DNA from: Gemmatimonadaceae bacterium
GTDB lineage: Bacteria; Gemmatimonadota; Gemmatimonadetes; Gemmatimonadales; Gemmatimonadaceae
Reading direction: 5' to 3'
DNA length: 64,000 bases
NCBI GenBank assembly: GCA_019637445.1
Contig: JAHBVS010000003.1
Span: forward strand, 124,001-188,000
The number at the start of each line of letters is the position of its first letter. Positions within the stretch are counted from its first letter, which is position 1. The position numbers and the translations under genes were made by a program. Shown in pieces: positions 58,855 through 64,000 of the stretch. The notes under the pieces were generated by a model that was not told the origin of the DNA, did no database searches, and was given only the letters and a program-made list of their open reading frames with translations.

Positions 58855-60494
58855 GCGGCGCCGACTCCCTGCGCGACGCCCTCGCGCACGCGGCGGCCAG
58901 CATTGGCGCGCCCGCCGAGACCAAGGTGCTGCTCGAACGCCCGCGCGACCCGTCACACGGCGACTGGGCCACGAACCTGGCGATGACGCTCGCCAAGCCA
59001 CTCGGTAAGAAGCCGCGGGACATCGCCGACGCGTTGGTGGCGACGTTGGATCGCAAGGCGGCCGGCGTCGGCGAAGTTAGCATCGCGGGACCCGGATTTA
59101 TCAACTTCCGACTGGACACCGCGGATCTTGCGGCTGGTGTGGCGCGCGTGCTTGAGGCCGGAGAGGCGTGGGGCCGCGGCGCGGCGGGGCAGGGCAAGGT
59201 GGCGGTGGTTGAGTTTGTCTCGGCGAACCCGACCGGCCCATTGCACGTCGGCCACGGCCGCCAGGCAGCACTTGGTGACTCGATCGCCGCGCTGCTGCAG
59301 TCGCAGGGCTGGAAGGTGCAGCGCGAGTTCTACTACAACGACGCCGGCGTGCAGATTGCGAACCTCGCGCTCTCCGTGCAGGCCCGTCTGCGCGAGCGAG
59401 CAGGTGCGGCGCTGGAGATTCCCGAGGGCGGCTACCACGGCGAGTACATCCGCGAGATCGCCGAGCGCTACGCGGCCGAGCACGCGGATGATCCCAAGGG
59501 CGACAAGCTCGAACAAGTGCGCCGGGTCGCGGTGCGCGAACTGCGCAAGGAACAGGACCTCGACCTCCGCGCCTTCGGCGTGAAGTTCGACGTCTACTAC
59601 CTCGAGAGTTCGCTCTATACGGACGGCTTGGTCGAGAAGACGGTCGCCGCGCTGCAGGCCAAGGGGCACACCTTTGAGGACGACGGCGCGCTGTACCTGC
59701 GCACCACGGACTACGGTGACGACAAGGACCGCGTGATGCGCAAGCGGGACGGCACGTTCACGTACTTCGTGCCCGACGTCGCCTACCACGTGACAAAGTT
59801 CGAGCGCGGCTTCACGCGAGCCGTCAACGTGCAGGGTGCGGACCATCACGGCACGACGGCCCGCGTGCGCGCGGGCCTGCAGGCGCTGGAGATGGGCATC
59901 CCGCAAGGCTACCCGGAGTACGTGCTGCACCAGATGGTCACCGTGATGCGCAGCGGCGAGGAGGTGAAGATCTCCAAGCGCGCGGGAAGCTACGTGACGG
60001 TGCGCGACCTGATCGACGAGGTGGGTCGCGATGCGGTGCGCTACTTCTTCCTGATGCGGAAGGGCGACAGCCAGTTGGTGTTCGACGTGGACCTGGCGCG
60101 CTCGCAGAGTGAGGAGAATCCGGTCTATTACATCCAGATGGCGCACGCCCGCGTCTGCGGCATCTTCCGCGTGGGCGAAGTGGATGCGGCGACCATCACG
60201 GGTGCGGGCGTGGATTGGAGCGTCTTGGACACGCCGGAAGAACGCGAACTGGTGAAGGCAATCCTCGACTGGCCGGCCTTCGTGGCCGCGGCCGCCGAGG
60301 CGCTGGAACCGCACCGCGTGGCGAACTGGCTGCTGGAGACGGCACGGCTCGTGCATACCTGGTACCACAAGCACCACGTCCTCGGCGAGCCGCCCGCGAT
60401 CATGCAGGCGCGTCTGGCCCTGGCCAAGGCGGTGCGCATAACGCTGTCGAACGGTCTTGGGCTCCTCGGCATCGCGGCGCCCGAACGCATGTAG
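58851..60494 (+). CDS. argS: Arginyl-tRNA synthetase
   Basis: Class I synthetase charging tRNA-Arg. The 547-residue protein has the N-terminal Add-1 domain (about 1-100), the HIGH-type motif in SANPTGPLHVGHGRQAALGD, EFYYNDAGVQIANLA, ADHHGTTARVRAGLQAL, the KMSKS equivalent KISKRAG, and a C-terminal DALR anticodon-binding domain (NPVYYIQMAHARVCGI, about 420-547). KISKRAG replaces the canonical KMSKS, as in many ArgRS. The GTG start overlaps the FmdB-like gene. A CACAGAGR palindrome lies 29 bases after the stop. Confidence 0.96.
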   Translation: MSGADSLRDALAHAAASIGAPAETKVLLERPRDPSHGDWATNLAMTLAKPLGKKPRDIADALVATLDRKAAGVGEVSIAGPGFINFRLDTADLAAGVARVLEAGEAWGRGAAGQGKVAVVEFVSANPTGPLHVGHGRQAALGDSIAALLQSQGWKVQREFYYNDAGVQIANLALSVQARLRERAGAALEIPEGGYHGEYIREIAERYAAEHADDPKGDKLEQVRRVAVRELRKEQDLDLRAFGVKFDVYYLESSLYTDGLVEKTVAALQAKGHTFEDDGALYLRTTDYGDDKDRVMRKRDGTFTYFVPDVAYHVTKFERGFTRAVNVQGADHHGTTARVRAGLQALEMGIPQGYPEYVLHQMVTVMRSGEEVKISKRAGSYVTVRDLIDEVGRDAVRYFFLMRKGDSQLVFDVDLARSQSEENPVYYIQMAHARVCGIFRVGEVDAATITGAGVDWSVLDTPEERELVKAILDWPAFVAAAAEALEPHRVANWLLETARLVHTWYHKHHVLGEPPAIMQARLALAKAVRITLSNGLGLLGIAAPERM

Positions 60495-60523
60495 TGCTCT
60501 CCTGAGTCTAATGCGCTGAGGTG

Positions 60524-60643
60524 TTTGCCACAGAGGCACAGAGAACCACAAGTGCTTGAAGGGGGCGCTTCTGCTGCCCTCGCGCGTTGTTCACCCTCGC
60601 AGTGCCGTTGTAGTTCTCTGTGTCTCTGTGCCTCTGTGGCATT
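60524..60643. repeat. Inverted CACAGAGR element, copy 2
   Basis: The left arm starts TTTGCCACAGAGGCACAGAG at 60524; the right arm (60611-60643) is its reverse complement but holds one extra 8-base unit. The core (about 60 bases) differs from copy 1 at 42377-42487, apart from a similar AAGTGC(C)TTG(G)AA stretch. Homology with copy 1 also reaches outside the arm (GAACTGCA, reading the minus strand here). It fills most of the 188-base argS-kinase gap. Confidence 0.92.
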
Positions 60644-60682
60644 CAGTTGCAGTTCCTTTCCAAACGCAGAACCCAAAGGGCA

Positions 60683-61597
60683 ATGACAGTTCTCGTCGTC
60701 GGCTCCGTCGCACTCGACTCCGTTGAGACCCCTTTCGGCAAGGCCGATGAGGTGCTCGGTGGCTCGGCCAACTACTTCGCCGCTTCGGCGTCGCACCAGA
60801 CGGGCGTGCAGCTCGTCGGCGTCGTCGGGTCCGACTATCCGGTTGCCAAGCTCGACGCGCTCAAGGCGCGCGGGGTGGACCTCGCGGGCCTGGAGAAGGC
60901 CGAGGGCGAATCCTTCCGCTGGCGCGGGCGCTATCGCCACGACTTGAACTCGGCCGAGACGCTCGAGACGCGGCTCGGCGTGTTCTCACACTTCCAGCCC
61001 AAGATCCCGGCGCAGTTCGCGTCGGCGGAGTACGTGTTCCTGGCGAACATCGACCCGCGGCTGCAACTGCAGGTGCTGGGCCAGGTCAAGCAGCCCAAGC
61101 TCGTGGCCTGCGACACCATGAACTTCTGGATCGAGTCGCGTCGGGCCGACCTGCTCACGCTGCTCGGAAAGGTGGACCTGATCACGCTGAACGATGCCGA
61201 GGCGCGGCAGCTCACGGAGCAGGCCAACCTCGTGCACGCGGCGCGCTGGATCCTCGAGCGCGGGCCCAAGACCGTGCTCATCAAGAAGGGCGAGCACGGC
61301 GCGTTCATGTTCACCAAGGACAGCGTGTTCTTCGCGCCGGCGTATCCGCTTGAGTCGGTGTTCGATCCCACCGGGGCAGGCGACTCGTTCGCCGGCGGCT
61401 TCATGGGTTGGCTAGCCCGCACCGGCGACCTCTCCGAAGCCAACATGCGCCGCGCGGTGATCGTCGGCTCGGCGATGGGCTCGTTCGTGGTCGAGGGCTT
61501 CTCGATCACGCGGCTGCTAGAGGTGACACGGGCGGACATTGACCGCCGCGTCGGCGAGTTCCATCGTCTGGTGTCCTTCGACCAGGAACTGACCTGA
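60683..61597 (+). CDS. PfkB-family carbohydrate kinase
   Basis: A 304-residue ribokinase-like enzyme. The N-terminus VLVVGSVALDSVETPFG and GGSANYFAASASHQTG fit the substrate lid and GG motif, and the C-terminal signature DPTGAGDSFAGGFMG contains the anion hole and catalytic Asp. RYRHDLNSAETLETRLGVF is typical of a conserved PfkB subgroup whose substrate is unclear to me (sugar or nucleoside). ATG 60683 is preceded by AAAGGG at a short distance. The stop overlaps purM (TGATG), suggesting nucleoside metabolism, but that is inference. Confidence 0.92.
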   Translation: MTVLVVGSVALDSVETPFGKADEVLGGSANYFAASASHQTGVQLVGVVGSDYPVAKLDALKARGVDLAGLEKAEGESFRWRGRYRHDLNSAETLETRLGVFSHFQPKIPAQFASAEYVFLANIDPRLQLQVLGQVKQPKLVACDTMNFWIESRRADLLTLLGKVDLITLNDAEARQLTEQANLVHAARWILERGPKTVLIKKGEHGAFMFTKDSVFFAPAYPLESVFDPTGAGDSFAGGFMGWLARTGDLSEANMRRAVIVGSAMGSFVVEGFSITRLLEVTRADIDRRVGEFHRLVSFDQELT

Positions 61598-62628
61598 TGG
61601 CCGAGGAGAAGCTCACGTATGCGAGCGCCGGCGTCGACATCGACGCCGCGGACGACAGCAAGCATCGCATCAAGAAGCTGGTCGAGAGCACGTTCACGGC
61701 CGGTGCGCGCGGCGCCTTCGGTGGCTTCGGCGGGATGTTCCGCGTGCCCGAGGGCGCGAAGAAGCCGTTGCTCGTGGCCAGCGCCGACGGCGTGGGCACA
61801 AAGATCAAGATCGCCATCGAGGCGGATCGGCACGACACAATCGGCCACTGCCTCGTGAACCACTGCGTTAACGACATCCTCGTGCAGGGTGCGCGGCCAC
61901 TGTTCTTCCTCGACTACGTCGCGTTTGGCAAGCTGCTCCCATCTGTGGTTGAGGGGGTGGTGAAGGGCGTCGCTGCCGGCTGTCGTGAGAACGGCGCGTC
62001 GTTGATCGGCGGCGAGACCGCGGAGATGCCGGGCGTCTACACCGCGCCGGACTATGACCTCGCTGGGTTCATCGTCGGCTGGGTGGAAGAGGACCAGGTC
62101 ATCACCTCAGCGGGTGTGCGGGAAGGCGACGTGTTGGTTGGACTCGCCAGCACAGGGTTGCACACCAACGGCTATTCGCTGGCTCGTCACATTGTGACGG
62201 AACGACTGCAGCTTGGGCCGCGGGATGTGTTTCCTGAATCGGGGGGCAAGTCGGTGGCCGACGTGATGTTGGCCGTGCACCGCTCCTACCTCCCAATCCT
62301 GGAGCCGGCGCTTGGCACCGTTCATGCGATGGCTCACATCACGGGAGGCGGGATCCCGGGCAACCTCGACCGGGCCCTGCCGTCACATCTCGACGCAGTG
62401 GTCGAGACGTCGGCCTGGGAGATCCCCTCGCTCTTCCGTGTGCTGGAGTCGGCCGGGAAGGTGGAGCGCGCAGAGATGTACCGCGCGTTCAATATGGGTG
62501 TCGGCATGATTGTGATAGCCGACACGGCCGGCGCGGCCCAAGTGCGTGACCTTGCTCGTAAGGCCGGCGTCGAATCTTGGATGCTCGGCCACATCCGCCC
62601 GGGGTCCGGGCGGGTTCACCTCGTGTAG
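61597..62628 (+). CDS. purM: Phosphoribosylformylglycinamidine cyclo-ligase (AIR synthetase)
   Basis: Fifth step of purine synthesis: ATP-dependent closure of FGAM to AIR. The 343-residue protein has TYASAGVDIDAADD, the ATP-site region ASADGVGTKIKIA, NHCVNDILVQGARPLFFLDY, GETAEMPGVY, LASTGLHTNGYSLAR and HITGGGIPGN, all PurM hallmarks, and is full length. It overlaps the PfkB gene by one base. No other pur genes are in the window. Confidence 0.97.
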   Translation: MAEEKLTYASAGVDIDAADDSKHRIKKLVESTFTAGARGAFGGFGGMFRVPEGAKKPLLVASADGVGTKIKIAIEADRHDTIGHCLVNHCVNDILVQGARPLFFLDYVAFGKLLPSVVEGVVKGVAAGCRENGASLIGGETAEMPGVYTAPDYDLAGFIVGWVEEDQVITSAGVREGDVLVGLASTGLHTNGYSLARHIVTERLQLGPRDVFPESGGKSVADVMLAVHRSYLPILEPALGTVHAMAHITGGGIPGNLDRALPSHLDAVVETSAWEIPSLFRVLESAGKVERAEMYRAFNMGVGMIVIADTAGAAQVRDLARKAGVESWMLGHIRPGSGRVHLV

Positions 62629-62648
62629 CCCCAAAGGAGTTGACCTGT

Positions 62649-63596
62649 ATGCGTCGTTTCGTCGTTTCCGCCTCTGCCGCCCTTGTGCTGGCGGCTGCCC
62701 CGGCTGCGGTGCAGGCCCAGACCTGCGGCGGCAATCCGCTGGCCGAAGATGCGTGCTATGTGGCAAGCGACCTCTTTCGCTACATGGGTGGCCAACTCGG
62801 CACCGCAATCGCTGGCGGCAGCCACACGCTGGGACTCGGCACGAATCTCGGTGGCTTTCCGCGCTTCTCGCTCGCCCTGCGCGTCAACGCGGTGAAGGGC
62901 AACCTGCCGGAACTCGGTGATGTCTTCGCCGGCCCGGCGTCGGCCCGCAACTTCGCGGTCGAGGATGCACCGGTGCCGATGGCGACGGTGGACTTTGCGC
63001 TCGGACTGACGAAGGGCTTCAACGTCGGAGTTACGCGCATTGGCGGCGTCGACCTTATCGGCGGATTGACCTACGTGCCCGAGATCACCGAGGATGAGTT
63101 CACCCTCACGCCGGAGAGCAACATCGCCGTGGGCCTTGGCGCCCGCGTGGGGCTGCTCGAGCAGTCGGCGCTGCTGCCGGGCGTCTCCGTGTCGTACATG
63201 AAGCGCGACTTGCCGACGCTCGACTTTGGCGCCAGCGCGGACAACGGCACCTCGTTCGACATCAATGACTTCTCGGTCAAGACCACGTCGTGGCGCATCT
63301 CGGCGCAGAAGAACCTGCTGCTCTTCCAGCTCGGCGCCGGCTTCGGTGGCGACAGCTATGACCTGTCGACCTCGGCGTCGGTGAACGCCGAGGGCAACAC
63401 CGGCACGCTGCAGGACGCGCTCAAGATCAACCGCACCACGATGTACGGCACGCTGGGCGTGAACCTGTGGCTGATGAAGATCGTGGCCGAGGTGGGTCAG
63501 GTGTCGGGCGGGACGATCGGCACCTTCCACACCTACGACACGCCAGCGGATGACTCGCGACTCTATGGCTCGGTCGGTATCCGCATCGGCAAGTGA
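62649..63596 (+). CDS. Outer-membrane beta-barrel-like protein, unknown function
   Basis: A 315-residue protein with a clear signal peptide (RRFVVSASAALVLAAAPAAVQA, cut before QTCGG). Two Cys follow closely (TCGG, DACY), possibly a disulphide. The remainder is strand-rich with alternating residues (ISAQKNLLLFQLGAGFGG, TMYGTLGVNLWLMKIVAEVG) and ends in LYGSVGIRIGK. ATG 62649 is preceded by a good AAAGGAG about ten bases upstream, one of the few strong Shine-Dalgarno sites in the window. The conserved family is not recognised. Confidence 0.85.
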   Translation: MRRFVVSASAALVLAAAPAAVQAQTCGGNPLAEDACYVASDLFRYMGGQLGTAIAGGSHTLGLGTNLGGFPRFSLALRVNAVKGNLPELGDVFAGPASARNFAVEDAPVPMATVDFALGLTKGFNVGVTRIGGVDLIGGLTYVPEITEDEFTLTPESNIAVGLGARVGLLEQSALLPGVSVSYMKRDLPTLDFGASADNGTSFDINDFSVKTTSWRISAQKNLLLFQLGAGFGGDSYDLSTSASVNAEGNTGTLQDALKINRTTMYGTLGVNLWLMKIVAEVGQVSGGTIGTFHTYDTPADDSRLYGSVGIRIGK

Positions 63597-63612
63597 TCGG
63601 CACGCTGGATCG

Positions 63613-64000
63613 ATGACTCCCGCCGCCCCGCGTGACGGGGCCCTGATGCGCCGCGCGCTTCGATTGGCGCGGCGCGGCTGGGGGCAGACGGCGCCGAACC
63701 CTATGGTCGGCGCCGTCGTCGTTCGCGACGGCCAGGTGGTCGGAGAGGGCTACCACGCCCGATTCGGCGACGCGCACGCAGAAGCGGTGGCCTTGGCGCA
63801 GGCGGGTGAGCGTGCCCGTGGCGCGGACGTGTACGTCACCCTGGAGCCGTGCAATCACCACGGCAAGACGCCGCCCTGTGCGGATGCCTTGGTCGCCGCC
63901 GGCGTGCGGCGTGTCATCATCGCCGTGGCGGATCCGAATCCAGAAGCCGCTGGCGGCATCGACCGCCTGAAGGCGGCCGGCATTGCGGTGGACGTCGGCG
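63613..64000 (+). CDS. ribD: RibD riboflavin biosynthesis deaminase, 3' end outside window
   Basis: The frame from ATG 63613 stays open to the last base, so only the first 129 codons are visible. They form the deaminase domain: RLARRGWGQTAPNPMVGAVV, GEGYHARFGDAHAEAVAL with the zinc His and catalytic Glu (HAE), and VTLEPCNHHGKTPPCADALV with the two zinc Cys. This is the N-terminal half of RibD (diaminohydroxyphosphoribosylaminopyrimidine deaminase); the reductase half should follow downstream. It begins 16 bases after the outer-membrane protein gene; no FMN riboswitch fits in that gap. Confidence 0.94.
   Translation, partial: MTPAAPRDGALMRRALRLARRGWGQTAPNPMVGAVVVRDGQVVGEGYHARFGDAHAEAVALAQAGERARGADVYVTLEPCNHHGKTPPCADALVAAGVRRVIIAVADPNPEAAGGIDRLKAAGIAVDVG

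Noticed and set aside
63597-63612. FMN riboswitch ahead of ribD
   Set aside because: Only 16 bases separate ribD from the preceding stop, too short for the aptamer, and no FMN-box motifs are seen within the end of the upstream gene.

Overview
The window is a dense, high-GC stretch of bacterial chromosome with many GTG starts and 1-4 base stop/start overlaps. The organism looks like a diderm bacterium: there are outer-membrane beta-barrel-like proteins, lipoproteins, signal-peptide TPR proteins and a meso-DAP type MurE (DNPR motif). The style of the dcw cluster, the CheR/CheD/CheB set beside a DUF4388 protein, the TolB-propeller amidohydrolase and the long tandem aldehyde dehydrogenase together suggest Gemmatimonadota. 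That assignment is inference; there is no rRNA here to confirm it.

Layout. 1-5.8 kb: the end of a chemotaxis/signalling operon (DUF4388-TPR protein, cheR, cheD, cheB, a TPR protein, a membrane-anchored peptidase-MA-like protein with a 15-bp tandem repeat in its signal region). 5.8-8.0 kb: a 59-residue membrane protein with a good promoter, tRNA-Val(TAC), and an exported CsgG-like/TPR protein ending in a perfect hairpin terminator. 8.1-25.3 kb: the division and cell-wall cluster rsmH-ftsL-ftsI-murE-murF-mraY-murD-ftsW-murG-murC-ftsQ-ftsA-ftsZ, followed by an M23 peptidase. There is no mraZ, murB or ddl in the cluster. 25.3-30 kb: a vWA-like membrane protein, ftsY, recG. 30-38 kb: a SET-domain protein, a nitrilase, a large secreted amidohydrolase and a CHASE-PAS histidine kinase. 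37.6-47.3 kb: asnS, deoC, tandem aldehyde dehydrogenase, tgt and mazG (minus strand), alr, deoB, cdd. 47.3-54.6 kb: a lipoprotein/outer-membrane protein pair, a receiver-kinase, miaB, comEC. 54.6-64 kb: fbp, methylmalonyl-CoA mutase large subunit, a zinc-ribbon protein of unknown function, an FmdB-type zinc ribbon, argS, a PfkB kinase, purM, an outer-membrane protein, and the 5' part of ribD, which runs off the window.

Functionally, most of the window is core growth machinery: septal peptidoglycan synthesis, translation (AsnRS, ArgRS, Tgt, MiaB, tRNA-Val, RsmH), nucleotide salvage and house-cleaning (DeoC, DeoB, Cdd, MazG, PurM), and envelope biogenesis. No gap between genes exceeds 300 bases. 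No transposase, integrase, CRISPR array or rRNA was seen.

The least expected content is non-coding. Short 7-8 bp tandem units (GACGRAG, CACAGAGR, ACTCACR) occur in five places. Four of these arrays face an inverted partner across a variable core, four lie just 3' of a stop codon, and one sits in frame inside the linker of the tandem aldehyde dehydrogenase. A second recurring signal is a box close to TAKCTTTC placed 4-5 bases before the start codons of rsmH, murC, asnS, miaB and the nitrilase, none of which has a Shine-Dalgarno sequence. It looks like a -10 element for leaderless transcripts.
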